Below, piece after piece: positions 53,255 to 62,271 of a DNA stretch of 64,000 bases (position 1 is its first letter; the number at the start of each line of letters is the position of its first letter). The translations under genes and the position numbers were made by a program. Origin of the DNA: Cyanobacteria bacterium FACHB-63 (GTDB taxonomy: Bacteria; Cyanobacteriota; Cyanobacteriia; Leptolyngbyales; Leptolyngbyaceae); NCBI GenBank assembly GCA_014695255.1, contig JACJNX010000093.1:31810-95809 (forward strand). The letters run 5' to 3'. Below the pieces are notes generated by a model that did not search any database, was not told the origin of the DNA, and worked only from the letters and a program-made list of their open reading frames with translations.

Positions 53255-53620
53255 GTGGCTGCGAAAGGAGAACCAGTTTCTAAAGGCTTTGCCGTTGGGC
53301 TTCAGATTTGGCTATTGTTCCTGATTAGCTTTTATGGGCTTGGCTACCCTGCATTGTTTAGCATCTTATTGGGTGCAGTTGGGGGACTCGCAAGCGGGTT
53401 CATCGTCGATTGGTGGTTAACAAAGGACGAGAACGTTGAACCCCGCAAGCGCAAATTAGACGAAGGTGTCGAGCAACAGACACGATCGCGCAAACGCCAG
53501 CGTCCCAATTCTGCTCTAAATCATCGCAAACGCCGTCGAGAGCGCGAACCTGTAACGCTAAAAACGGTGACGAGGTTTTTCCAGCGTCCGCAACCCGCAA
53601 ATCGTGATGAAGACAGTTAG
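53255..53620 (+). CDS. Small membrane protein with basic tail (121 aa)
   Basis: I do not recognise the function. Two hydrophobic helices (LQIWLLFLISFYGLGYPALF, ILLGAVGGLASGFIVDWWL) are followed by a highly basic C-terminus (repeated KRR, RKRQR) that probably faces the cytoplasm. The start codon is a GTG. It stands alone. Confidence 0.6.
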   Translation: MAAKGEPVSKGFAVGLQIWLLFLISFYGLGYPALFSILLGAVGGLASGFIVDWWLTKDENVEPRKRKLDEGVEQQTRSRKRQRPNSALNHRKRRREREPVTLKTVTRFFQRPQPANRDEDS

Positions 53621-53644
53621 AACAACCGAGAACCGAGAGCCAAC

Positions 53645-53766
53645 TATTCTTTCTTCTAAGTTAGAAAGTATAAAAAGCTTCTTCGCTCTCGTTGCTCTCC
53701 CGCCCTGAAATTGATTTCAGGGCGATCTGTACGACCACTTACAACTTTTTAAACACCTCTTAAAGC
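53645..53766. repeat. MITE-like element, copy B (minimal)
   Basis: The core CGCCCTGAAAT-TG-ATTTCAGGGCG (53701-53724) is an inverted repeat with perfect 11-bp arms. The left flank AAGCTTCTTCGCTCTCGTTGC matches copy C's left flank, and the right end AACACCTCTTAAAGC matches the copy A terminus. It is two terminal repeats with almost nothing between. Confidence 0.75.
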
Positions 53767-53806
53767 ACAATCGCGCTTCCAGGCATCTGGCTTCAATCAA
53801 GTACCG

Positions 53807-55645
53807 CTAAAAGTTGCCATGCTCGGTATTCGCGGTTTTGAGTCGATCGACTACTTCCGAAACTGCGATCGCGCCCAATTCCTTCGACTCCACCACTCCT
53901 GCTGAGTTGCGTTCCCGAACTCGCAGATTGAGTGTATTCGATTCGGCTTCTTTCGCACCCACAACTGCCATCACGGGAATCTTCTCTTTCTCAGCATTGC
54001 GGATGAGTTTACCGAGTCGATCGCCTGCCGGAGCCACTTCCGCCCGAAGTCCCGCTTGTTTCATTTGTTGAGCGACTTCGACGGCAAACGATCGAAACTC
54101 ATCGCTCACAGGCAGCAGTCGAATCTGCTCTGGAGCCAGCCACACCGGGAAGTCTCCCGCATATTCTTCGATTAGAATTCCGATCAGTCGCTCTAACGAT
54201 CCAAAGGGCGCACGGTGAATCATTACGGGACGCTGGCGGCTTCCGTCTTCTGCCACGTATTCGAGATCAAAGCGTTCTGGTAAGTTGTAATCGACTTGAA
54301 CCGTTCCAAGTTGCCATTCGCGATCGAGCGCATCACTAAAGATAAAGTCCAGTTTCGGGCCATAAAACGCCGCTTCACCAATGCCCTCGAAGTAGTTCAT
54401 CCCAAGCGTTTCAACCGCACGACGAATTGCACCCTCGGCTTTTTCCCACGCTTCATCTGAACCGATGTATTTATCGGAGTTCGGATCGCGGAAGCTGAGA
54501 CGCGCTTTAAAGTTCTTCAGTTGCAGGCTCTTGAACACCGAGAGAATCAGATCGACAACGCTGAGGAACTCTGAATCAAGTTGTTCCGGTGTTACGAACA
54601 AGTGAGAATCATCTACGGTGAAGCCGCGCACTCTGGTTAATCCACCGAGTTCACCAGATTGCTCGTAGCGATAGACGGTTCCGAATTCAGCCAAGCGCAT
54701 CGGCAGATCGCGGTACGATCGCAGTTCACTCTTGTAGATCTGGATGTGGAATGGACAGTTCATTGGCTTCATCACAAAGCCTTGTTCCTCAGTCCGGGCT
54801 TTGTCATCCTCTGCCATCATCGGGAACATATCTTCGCTGTATTTCTGCCAGTGTCCCGAAGTTTTGAACAGGTCAACTCTAGCAATATGAGGCGTGACCA
54901 CAGGCAGATAGCCGCGCTTGGTTTGCTCTTGCTTGAGAAAGTCTTCCAGGGTCGATCGCAGCACCGTTCCTTTCGGTGTCCACATCGGCAAACCAGGGCC
55001 AACTAAATCTGAAAAGATAAATAGCCCTAATTCTTTGCCTAGTTTGCGATGATCGCGCTTCATCGCTTCTTCTTTGCGGCGCTTGTATTCGGCTAGCTGT
55101 TCCGGGGTTTCCCAAGCCGTACCGTAGATGCGCTGCAATTGGGCTTTGGTTTCGTCGCCGCGCCAGTACGCCCCTGCAACCGATTCGAGATCGATCGCAT
55201 CCGGGTTCAATTCTGCGGTGCTATCAACGTGCGGACCTGCACAGAGATCCCACCACTGATCGCCCAAGTGATAAATAGTGATCGGCTCTTGTTTGATGTC
55301 GTCGAGAATTTCTAGCTTATACGGCTCATTAATCGCCTGAATTCTAGCTTTTGCTTCTTCGCGGCTCACTTCCTCGCGGGTTACAGGCAAATTGCGACGA
55401 ATAATTTTCGCCATCTCTTTTTTAATCGCCTTGAGATCCTTTTCGGTAAACGGTTCAGGGCTATCAAAATCGTAGTAAAACCCGTTTTCGATCCAAGGCC
55501 CGATCGTCACCTGCGCCTTCGGAAAAAGCTTTTGCACCGCCATCGCCATTACGTGCGAAGTCGTATGACGAATCTTCTGCAAAGCTTCGGATTCGCTAGT
55601 TTTAGGCAAGTAAATTTTTTCCGATTGAGAAGAAGCGTCTGACAT
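53807..55645 (-). CDS. thrS: Threonyl-tRNA synthetase
   Basis: The 612-residue enzyme has the editing domain with HTTSHVMAMAV (HxxxH) and CAGPHV, and the class II catalytic domain with MKPMNCPFHIQIY (zinc Cys), GGLTRVRGFTVDDSHLF, PKLDFIFSDAL and MIHRAPFGSLERL. The anticodon-binding domain follows. It begins directly with the editing domain, lacking the N-terminal TGS domain of the E. coli enzyme, as in other cyanobacteria. The ATG at 55645 is used. Confidence 0.98.
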   Translation of the reverse strand: MSDASSQSEKIYLPKTSESEALQKIRHTTSHVMAMAVQKLFPKAQVTIGPWIENGFYYDFDSPEPFTEKDLKAIKKEMAKIIRRNLPVTREEVSREEAKARIQAINEPYKLEILDDIKQEPITIYHLGDQWWDLCAGPHVDSTAELNPDAIDLESVAGAYWRGDETKAQLQRIYGTAWETPEQLAEYKRRKEEAMKRDHRKLGKELGLFIFSDLVGPGLPMWTPKGTVLRSTLEDFLKQEQTKRGYLPVVTPHIARVDLFKTSGHWQKYSEDMFPMMAEDDKARTEEQGFVMKPMNCPFHIQIYKSELRSYRDLPMRLAEFGTVYRYEQSGELGGLTRVRGFTVDDSHLFVTPEQLDSEFLSVVDLILSVFKSLQLKNFKARLSFRDPNSDKYIGSDEAWEKAEGAIRRAVETLGMNYFEGIGEAAFYGPKLDFIFSDALDREWQLGTVQVDYNLPERFDLEYVAEDGSRQRPVMIHRAPFGSLERLIGILIEEYAGDFPVWLAPEQIRLLPVSDEFRSFAVEVAQQMKQAGLRAEVAPAGDRLGKLIRNAEKEKIPVMAVVGAKEAESNTLNLRVRERNSAGVVESKELGAIAVSEVVDRLKTANTEHGNF

Positions 55646-55792
55646 AAAACGAGTAATGGATGAATGCCTCATCTATCTTACCGATCCGCTGTCATTGTGT
55701 GTTCAATCTCCAAGGTTTCGCGGTAAGATGAGAAAAGATTACGAAATGTAAAGAAAATAAGGAAACCCTGACGCAGCCTTCTGTTTTTAACG

Positions 55793-56110
55793 ATGTTCAA
55801 CTCAAACTCGCCCGACCCGGATTTACTCAAAACTGTCTTAGAACCCTTGCTGGATGACTTTCAGTATTGGTTTTCGCGATCGCGCACTCTGCTCGAAACC
55901 GAAACCCTTTTCTTTCTTTCACCCAAAGAACAAGCCAACCTGCTCGATCGTGTGATCCAGACGCAGCAGGAAGTTAGCGCCGTTCAAGCCTTGCTCAAAG
56001 CGACCGATGGACAAGCAGGTGTGGATACTTCCGTTTTGGTCACTTGGCATCACTTGGTAAGCGAATGCTGGCAAGTGAGTATGAAGCTGCGATCCCAGAG
56101 ATCTTCCTAG
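55793..56110 (+). CDS. DUF2605 protein
   Basis: The 105-residue protein matches DUF2605: LLKTVLEPLLDDFQYWFSRSRTLLETE, SPKEQANLLDRVIQTQQEVSAVQALLKAT. It is helical, cyanobacterial, and typically beside DUF2973, as here. The function is unknown. Confidence 0.88.
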   Translation: MFNSNSPDPDLLKTVLEPLLDDFQYWFSRSRTLLETETLFFLSPKEQANLLDRVIQTQQEVSAVQALLKATDGQAGVDTSVLVTWHHLVSECWQVSMKLRSQRSS

Positions 56111-56273
56111 CGGTTTCAAACTCCCTCTTAAATGGGATGTCAGGATTTAACAAAATCTGAGAGACTAATAGATAATTAGAAAACCAATTTTCATACTTCC
56201 AGACGGGGACTGACTTGATTTCTGTTTGGGTAAATCTTTGTTTCGTCGTCCACTTGGCTTGGGAAAGAGGCAT

Positions 56274-56570
56274 ATGATACTGCACCTGCTTTACATTCTG
56301 GCGTTCACAGCACTGGCATTTTTAGCCGTTGGTAATTTGATTCGGAATATGATGGCGCTGGGAATCGAGTCGCAGCGTCAGTATGCGCCGACTGCACGAT
56401 CGCAAAATCGTCCGGCTCCCCATCCTGAACTGCTCGACGAAAACGGCAGGATGATCAATGAGCCATTGTTAGTGATGCGATCAATGAGCGTTGAAGATGC
56501 GCGTGAGCAGCTGGACGCGATTTATAAATCTTCGCCGGGTGGGGAATCCGCCCCATCGGCAGACGACTAG
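56274..56570 (+). CDS. DUF2973 membrane protein
   Basis: One N-terminal transmembrane helix (LHLLYILAFTALAFLAVGNLIRNM) is followed by a hydrophilic tail with HPELLDENGRMINEPLLVMRSMSVEDAREQLDAIY, the DUF2973 signature. It follows DUF2605 on the same strand, the common cyanobacterial pair. The ATG at 56274 lies 48 bp inside the longest frame. Confidence 0.88.
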   Translation: MILHLLYILAFTALAFLAVGNLIRNMMALGIESQRQYAPTARSQNRPAPHPELLDENGRMINEPLLVMRSMSVEDAREQLDAIYKSSPGGESAPSADD

Positions 56571-56648
56571 CCTCAAGCACAGAAGCCATAATTTAGAGTA
56601 AGGCGAGATCGTCATCGATGCGCCTTTTCTATTCGGTGGGGGTGAATC

Positions 56649-57899
56649 ATGACAGGCGATCCTTCTTGGTGGAATCAGATTCGGGAAACAGTAGGACAAG
56701 GCGTTTCGGAAGTAGGCAAACGAGTTTCGATCCAGTCGCTTGCCCGATCGGTTTCCGGTTGGTTTCGAGTAGACGAAGCCGAGGTGCAGGAAATTTTGCG
56801 CCAAGTGCGAGCGGAACTGCCGACGACGGAAGCGCTGTTAGTCGGAAAACCGCAATCTGGAAAAAGCTCGATCGTGCGGAGTTTAACCGGAGTGTCAGCC
56901 GAAATCGTCGGTCAGGGATTCCGTCCGCATACGCAGTACACGCAGCAGTACAGCTATCCCACTCAAGAGTTACCCTTGCTTGTGTTTACGGATACTGTCG
57001 GTTTAGGCGACGGAATGCAAGAAACTTCAGACGTAATCCGCGAATTAATCGGCGAACTCCAGCCGGATCAGACTCGCGCTAAGGTCTTGATTCTCACCGT
57101 AAAAATTAGCGACTTTGCCACCGATACCCTCAAACAAATCGCTAGCCAAATTCGCGCCAAACATCCCGAAGTTCCTTGCTTACTTGCTGTCACTTGTTTG
57201 CACGAATTGTATCCAGCCGAGGTGAGCGATCATCCTGACTATCCACCGAGTTTTTCGGATGTCGATCGCGCCTTTTCCACGATTCAGCAGAACTTTGCAG
57301 GATTGTTCGATCGCGCTGTCTTGATCGATTTCACATTGGAAGAAGACGAATTTCATCCACCGTTTTATGGATTGGAAGCGTTCATCGAGGCGTTATCGGA
57401 GCTGTTGCCCGAAGCAGAAGCAAGAACGATCGCGCAATTGTTGAACGAGCAAGATGCAGGAAAACAAATTGGTGAAATCTATCGTGATGCTGGACGACGG
57501 TATATTTTGCCGTTCTCTGTGATGGCGGGGGCTGCCGCAGCGATTCCATTACCTTGGGCGGATATGCCTGTGATTACAGCGCTGCAAGTATCGATGGTCG
57601 GTGCATTGGGGCAGTTGTATGGACAGACCTTAACGCCATCGCAAGCGGGGGGAGTTGTGAGCGCGATCGCGGGTGGATTTGTGGCGCAAGCGATCGGGCG
57701 AGAATTGATCAAGTTTGTGCCGGGGTTTGGCAGTGTGATTGCAGCATCTTGGGCGAGTGCGTACACTTGGGCACTGGGAGAAGCAGCTTGCGTGTATTTC
57801 GGGGATTTGCTCGGCGGGAAAACGCCCGATCCGCAGCGGATTCAGGCCGCGATGAAAGAATCGTTTCAGTTGGCAAAAGAGCGGTTTAAGAAAACCTGA
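56649..57899 (+). CDS. GTPase with DUF697 membrane domain
   Basis: The 416-residue protein has a Ras-like GTPase domain with GKPQSGKS (P-loop), FTDTVGLGD (G3) and a non-canonical G4 (AVTCLHELY replacing NKxD). The DUF697 region with three hydrophobic segments (residues about 280-390) contains LPFSVMAGAAAAIPLPWADMPVITALQVSMV. This family is linked to membrane remodelling but not well characterised. The DUF2605/DUF2973 pair precedes it on the same strand. Confidence 0.85.
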   Translation: MTGDPSWWNQIRETVGQGVSEVGKRVSIQSLARSVSGWFRVDEAEVQEILRQVRAELPTTEALLVGKPQSGKSSIVRSLTGVSAEIVGQGFRPHTQYTQQYSYPTQELPLLVFTDTVGLGDGMQETSDVIRELIGELQPDQTRAKVLILTVKISDFATDTLKQIASQIRAKHPEVPCLLAVTCLHELYPAEVSDHPDYPPSFSDVDRAFSTIQQNFAGLFDRAVLIDFTLEEDEFHPPFYGLEAFIEALSELLPEAEARTIAQLLNEQDAGKQIGEIYRDAGRRYILPFSVMAGAAAAIPLPWADMPVITALQVSMVGALGQLYGQTLTPSQAGGVVSAIAGGFVAQAIGRELIKFVPGFGSVIAASWASAYTWALGEAACVYFGDLLGGKTPDPQRIQAAMKESFQLAKERFKKT

Positions 57900-57945
57900 A
57901 CGACTCTTCTCAACTCTCCTCTGAAAGCAAATCGATCGTGTCCAA

Positions 57946-58164
57946 GCTTGAGAGAATGTTTGAGCCGTCTTCGTCGTTGCCACAGTCCGCCCTGAAATAA
58001 AATTTCGGGCTAATCGGCGCAAGTCCATTAAAAATGGACTCAGGAACTGAAACTTGCACTCAGTCTACTGCAGTAGACTTTCTCCGATTAGCCCGAAATT
58101 CATTTCAGGGCGAGAGTACAACGCAGCAAAGAGACTCGCTATACCGTTCAAACACCCTTTAAGC
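57946..58164. repeat. MITE-like element, copy A (full, 219 bp)
   Basis: Long terminal inverted repeats run from GCTTGAGAGAATGTTTGAGC (left) and, on the complementary strand, GCTTAAAGGGTGTTTGAAC (right) inwards through CGCCCTGAAAT to TTTCGGGCTAATCGG on both sides. The interior contains AGTCCATT-AAA-AATGGACT (58022-58040) and the perfect palindrome AGTCTACTGCAGTAGACT (58062-58079). There is no ORF. The right terminus supplies the last Ala codon and stop of the IscA-type gene. Confidence 0.85.
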
Positions 58165-58521
58165 TGAGAACGACTTACCGCACCCGCAGGTTTGATTAGC
58201 GTTTGGATTGGTGAACTGAAATCCACCGCCGATCAAAGCAGTGCTGTAATCCAGCATCAAGCCATAGAGATAAAGCAAGCTTTTCGGATCGCACACGACT
58301 TTGAAGCCGTCATAATCAGAAACATGATCGTCAGGGCGAATGTTATTTGGATCTTCAAAATCCATCGTGTAGGACATTCCAGAGCAACCGCCGCCGCGCA
58401 CACCGACGCGCAGACACAGATCTTTACCTTGCTGTTCTCGAAGCATCATTACGTGCTTTAAGGCGGATTCACTCATTTGAATGCCGCGCTGAGGCTGAGT
58501 AGCTGAAGTAGTTTGAGTCAT
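58159..58521 (-). CDS. HesB/IscA/SufA-type Fe-S assembly protein
   Basis: The 120-residue protein has the A-type carrier signature with three conserved cysteines: Cys in [15 protein letters not shown] and the CGCG pair in [12 protein letters not shown] at the C-terminus. It accepts and passes on iron-sulphur clusters. The ATG at 58521 fits the family start. The stop codon lies in the end of a MITE-like element; the C-terminal length is nevertheless normal. Confidence 0.94.
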   Translation of the reverse strand: MTQTTSATQPQRGIQMSESALKHVMMLREQQGKDLCLRVGVRGGGCSGMSYTMDFEDPNNIRPDDHVSDYDGFKVVCDPKSLLYLYGLMLDYSTALIGGGFQFTNPNANQTCGCGKSFSA

Positions 58522-58651
58522 GCGATCGCTCCTACGGAATCCCAATTGAAACTGGTTATCTCCCTATTTTAGCAATTCTGCTCCTGCAATCACGGGTTTC
58601 TGTGCGATCGACGATTAAAAGTTAAGATTATTCAGAAATAAAGCCTCTTTC

Positions 58652-58665
58652 TTGATCTAAGTCAA
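58652..58665 (+). promoter_or_regulatory. FNR/Dnr-type operator upstream of the RIC gene
   Basis: TTGATCTAAGTCAA matches the CRP/FNR-family consensus TTGAT-N4-ATCAA with one change in the right half. It lies 58-71 bp before the RIC start codon, a place suited to activation. This suggests control by an NO- or redox-responsive CRP/FNR regulator. Confidence 0.55.
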
Positions 58666-58722
58666 AGCATTCTCACAATGATTCCCCTACGCTTGAATTG
58701 TGAATGATTCAAGGGCAAAGCA

Positions 58723-59442
58723 ATGACAACTTTTGAGATTAGTAATACTGTCGGCGCGATCGTACGTGATTATCCTGCTCTTTCGCGTCAGTTTGAACAA
58801 GTAAACATTGACTATTGCTGTGGTGGCAAAAGAACGCTAGAAGAGGCGTGTCGTCAACGCGGTATTGATCCTGAAGCATTTCTAACGCAGTTAGAGAAAG
58901 ATGCAGCTAAAGAACCTGCTTCAGAAATGAGTTTCAATGATTTATCGTTGACCGACTTAGCGAATCATATCGAGCAGACTCATCACGCCTATCTGCATAC
59001 AGAACTTCCGCGCCTCGAAAAAATGGTGATCAAAGTAGCAGCGGTGCATGGAGGTGAAGAACCTCGTTTGCTTGAAATTAGAAATATCTTTCTAGAACTA
59101 TCAGCAAAACTTGCAGCTCATCTGCTGAAGGAAGAGCAAGTTTTGTTTCCGATGATTCGACAGTTAGAAGCAAGCAATGTTCTCCCTATCTTTCATTGTG
59201 GTAGTTTGTACAATCCTGTTTCTCGAATGGAGCTTGAGCATGATGATGCTGGACTTGCATTAGAAAAACTGCGCCAACTCACCGACAGTTACACTCCGCC
59301 AGAATGGGCGTGTAATACCTATCGATCGATGCTGAATGCGCTAGAGGCTTTTGAACAAGATATGCACCAGCACGTTCACAAGGAAAACAATGTGCTGTTT
59401 CCGGGCGCGATCGCATTAGAGCAAAAGTTTATCCACTCCTGA
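58723..59442 (+). CDS. Iron-sulphur cluster repair di-iron protein (RIC / YtfE / ScdA)
   Basis: The 239-residue protein starts with the ScdA N-terminal domain (FEQVNIDYCCGGKRTLEEAC) and continues with a hemerythrin-like four-helix bundle supplying His/Glu iron ligands (HIEQTHHAYLHTELPRLEKM, HLLKEEQVLFPMI, ELEHDDAG, HQHVHKENNVLFP). RIC repairs Fe-S clusters damaged by nitric oxide or oxidants. It leads a likely operon with a CopD-like protein starting 3 bp later and a YwiC-like protein. An FNR-type box lies upstream. Confidence 0.94.
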   Translation: MTTFEISNTVGAIVRDYPALSRQFEQVNIDYCCGGKRTLEEACRQRGIDPEAFLTQLEKDAAKEPASEMSFNDLSLTDLANHIEQTHHAYLHTELPRLEKMVIKVAAVHGGEEPRLLEIRNIFLELSAKLAAHLLKEEQVLFPMIRQLEASNVLPIFHCGSLYNPVSRMELEHDDAGLALEKLRQLTDSYTPPEWACNTYRSMLNALEAFEQDMHQHVHKENNVLFPGAIALEQKFIHS

Positions 59443-59445
59443 TTG

Positions 59446-59892
59446 ATGTTGTTCAAAATTCTAGTCATTCTGCATACTCTAGGGGCGACTGTTTGGACAG
59501 GCGGGCATTTGGTGCTTGCAGCGACAGTGCTTCCTAGAGCGCTAAAAGAGCGGAATCCCGATCGCATTCATCAATTTGAAGAACAATTCGAGGGCTTCGG
59601 ACTGGCTGCACTGTTGATGCAAGTGATTACGGGATTGTCGCTTACTTGGATTTATTTTCCTAGATTGCAAGATTTTTTAGCGCTTGATTCATTTCTGTCT
59701 GTGTACATTGCAATTAAATTAGGATTGCTCCTAGGGACAGTGTTACTGGCTGTTCACGCTCGTTTTTTCATCATTCCGAACCTGACCAAAGAAACGCTCA
59801 ACTCTCTGGCATACCACATTGTTGGAGTGACAACTTTAGCTGTTTTATTTGTGGTGTTTGGTGCAGGAATTCGTTTGGGTGGGCTAGGTTAG
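59446..59892 (+). CDS. CopD-like membrane protein (148 aa)
   Basis: Four transmembrane helices beginning LFKILVILHTLGATVWTGGHLVLAATVLP and including ALLMQVITGLSL, IAIKLGLLLGTVLLAVHARFF and VGVTTLAVLFVVFGAGI. The conserved HTLGATVWTGGHL His residues suggest haem or metal binding as in the CopD/DUF2269-like superfamily. The ATG at 59446 follows the RIC stop by 3 bp, so it is probably in one operon with it. Confidence 0.75.
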   Translation: MLFKILVILHTLGATVWTGGHLVLAATVLPRALKERNPDRIHQFEEQFEGFGLAALLMQVITGLSLTWIYFPRLQDFLALDSFLSVYIAIKLGLLLGTVLLAVHARFFIIPNLTKETLNSLAYHIVGVTTLAVLFVVFGAGIRLGGLG

Positions 59893-59923
59893 ACAAGGTG
59901 CTGTGATCAAAAAGGATAGTGCA

Positions 59924-60742
59924 ATGACGCTTTCAGGCTCTAGTTCCGTAAAGGCTCCTCAATCGTCTGGTCAGGCTTGGTATCGTCCGATCGTGTCACC
60001 CGAACATGGAGTCTATGTAGTGTTGTTGGTGTCGTTTCTGACCGGAGCAGCAGCCGCACAACATTGGACAGAAGCAACTACACTCGCGCTAATTTCTGCA
60101 TTTGCAGGATTTCAGGCGGAACATCCGTTAGTGCTGCAAATTAAACAGCGAAGAAGTTGGAAACCACGATTTTTAGTTTGGGGTGGACTGTATGCAGTTG
60201 TCTCGCTCAGTATTGCAGCTTATTTATCTCTGCAGGCTCCTCAATTGCTGTGGTTATATGGGGGTGCGATCGTTGCCTTTGCGATCGATGCAATTTCCGT
60301 CTTTTACCGACAGCAAAAATCATTCAGCAATGAACTATTAACCTTTGCAGCTGTTTGTCTTGCTGCGCCGTTTGCCTACATTGCAACAGGTGGAACTTGG
60401 ACAGTTTCGATTGTCGGACTGTGGCTGTTGAACACTCTATTCTTTAGCAGCGCCATCTTTACGGTAAAGTTGCGTAAACCGAAAACGGCATCCTTAACGC
60501 CAGCACTGATTTATCACGCGATCGCGTCTCTGATTGTTGCTGGACTTTGGTACTACGGCTGGTTGAGCTTGTATTCAGCGATCGGATTTGGTGTGGTTCT
60601 GCTAAAGTTTACTTTGATTTTGGCACGACGCAATTGGTATCAAACTACAGCAATTCAAAATGTTGCCATGCTTGAAACCAGTTCTGCATTGTTATTTTTG
60701 GCGATCGTGGCGCTGTCTCTACTGCCTGCCCATCTCAATTAA
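59924..60742 (+). CDS. YwiC-like membrane protein
   Basis: The 272-residue protein has eight to nine transmembrane helices and the YwiC-like start (WYRPIVSPEHGVYVVLLVSFLTGAA, with the conserved PxEHG motif). YwiC-like proteins lie near anaerobic and denitrification genes in Bacillus and other bacteria; the function is unknown. The ATG at 59924 is preceded by AAAGGA at a good distance; the frame is open from a GTG at 59903. Third gene of the RIC operon. Confidence 0.85.
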   Translation: MTLSGSSSVKAPQSSGQAWYRPIVSPEHGVYVVLLVSFLTGAAAAQHWTEATTLALISAFAGFQAEHPLVLQIKQRRSWKPRFLVWGGLYAVVSLSIAAYLSLQAPQLLWLYGGAIVAFAIDAISVFYRQQKSFSNELLTFAAVCLAAPFAYIATGGTWTVSIVGLWLLNTLFFSSAIFTVKLRKPKTASLTPALIYHAIASLIVAGLWYYGWLSLYSAIGFGVVLLKFTLILARRNWYQTTAIQNVAMLETSSALLFLAIVALSLLPAHLN

Positions 60743-60748
60743 AGATCT

Positions 60749-62203
60749 TTACGGCAGAATAGCTGCATCTTGAGAAGGATGAATCAACTGTTGCAGCAGT
60801 TGTTTGAGCGATCGTCTGTGTGGTTCCTGGAGCCAAATCAGAGGCAGCAGTGCCAAAAGCCGCAACACACTAGAGAACACAAACAATCCCGTCATTCCGC
60901 CAACATCCGCGAACTGTGCAAACCACCCACCGACTAAAGCGCCCATTGCTCCAGCAACACCGCCGATCGCGCCTGTCACCGCAAAATACTTTGTATGATG
61001 TTGAGTAGGCGCGATCGCAAACTGCAAATTGTTCATGCAAAGATCAATCGCTGCGATCGTCCCACCACTTAATAAATGCAGCATGGGAAACCAAAGCCAG
61101 ATCGACAACGAACTTGCATCGGTTCCTAACCACAGCACCGGAGTAACAGCAACTAGGATTCCATCTAGCAAGAGAATTGCTCGGTTGCCGATTTGATCTG
61201 CTAATTTGCCCCAAAAGAACAGCATCAGTAAATTAGCTCCAGCGCCCAAGCCGTTATAGAGTGTGACCGAACTCAGATCGAGAGCCAGATTATCTAGCAA
61301 GTACAGATTAAAAAACGGATTGCTTAGATTGATGCCAAATGCCCAGATGCTGAAATAAAGCAGAAACAGTAGAAAATGGAAGTTGCTTAGAATGCTGTGG
61401 GATGCGGTGTCTCGTGGGTCGATCGTAAGAACTCCCTCAGCAACTATACGATTCTGACCAACTTCTTGCGAGCAATGAACCTGCGGATTCACATCGCTCA
61501 TTCGAGACTGAAAGCCTAAACTAATTAACCCAGCCAAAACCCCCACAACCACCATCACGCCATATCCTTTAATGCTGCCACCGCTCCAGCGCGACACCAT
61601 CACCCCTAAACAGGGCAGAGCAATCAAACTGGTAAGGCTAAAGGTACTATTGCGAAAGCCGAAATATCGTCCGCGCAGTTGTCGAGGCACTAATGTTGCT
61701 AACCACGATAGCCAAGATGCCCCACCAAGCGCACCCAAAATATGTGTTGCTAACATTACCGCTAACGTTGCCACAATCATTTGCTGAGGGTGTGTTGGGT
61801 GAACACTAAAGACAATGATTGCGATCGCTAACGGCAACCACAGTAAGCGAGAAATACTATAAATCCACAGGTTGTAGCGCCGTCGGCTAGTCGTCGAATC
61901 TGCCCAATAAGCCCCTAAAGGTTGCAGTAAGTTTGCCAGCATCGGAATGGAAGCGAACATTCCGATCTGGAGCGGTGTTGCTTTTAGCTCGACAAGAAAA
62001 TTGCTCAGTAACACTCCACCCGTGATATTAGAGAAAATTGTTGCGAAAACACCATCCAACGTTGAAGCGCGGAGGCTCGATCGAATTTCATCTTTGGAAT
62101 GTTTTGTAGCGAGAGTGGGGGGAACTGAAGCGGGTATAGTCAGGAATTGCACAGGAAGCTCTTCGAGTGGAGAAACACTCGGTCCGTCTAAATAATTTGT
62201 CAT
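60749..62203 (-). CDS. MFS transporter
   Basis: The 484-residue membrane protein has about 12 helices of the major facilitator superfamily: TLDGVFATIFSNITGGVLLSNFLVEL at helix 1, an A-like loop (QLRGRYFGFRNSTFSLTSL), and LFFWGKLADQIGNRAILLLDG. The substrate is unknown. It converges on the YwiC-like gene. The ATG at 62203 is preferred over a TTG eleven codons upstream. Confidence 0.85.
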   Translation of the reverse strand: MTNYLDGPSVSPLEELPVQFLTIPASVPPTLATKHSKDEIRSSLRASTLDGVFATIFSNITGGVLLSNFLVELKATPLQIGMFASIPMLANLLQPLGAYWADSTTSRRRYNLWIYSISRLLWLPLAIAIIVFSVHPTHPQQMIVATLAVMLATHILGALGGASWLSWLATLVPRQLRGRYFGFRNSTFSLTSLIALPCLGVMVSRWSGGSIKGYGVMVVVGVLAGLISLGFQSRMSDVNPQVHCSQEVGQNRIVAEGVLTIDPRDTASHSILSNFHFLLFLLYFSIWAFGINLSNPFFNLYLLDNLALDLSSVTLYNGLGAGANLLMLFFWGKLADQIGNRAILLLDGILVAVTPVLWLGTDASSLSIWLWFPMLHLLSGGTIAAIDLCMNNLQFAIAPTQHHTKYFAVTGAIGGVAGAMGALVGGWFAQFADVGGMTGLFVFSSVLRLLALLPLIWLQEPHRRSLKQLLQQLIHPSQDAAILP

Positions 62204-62271
62204 CCAGGATAACCTTAGCTCATCCCTATTATTCAATCACTTTATGGCGATTGTGCAGAGTCAATCATAGG

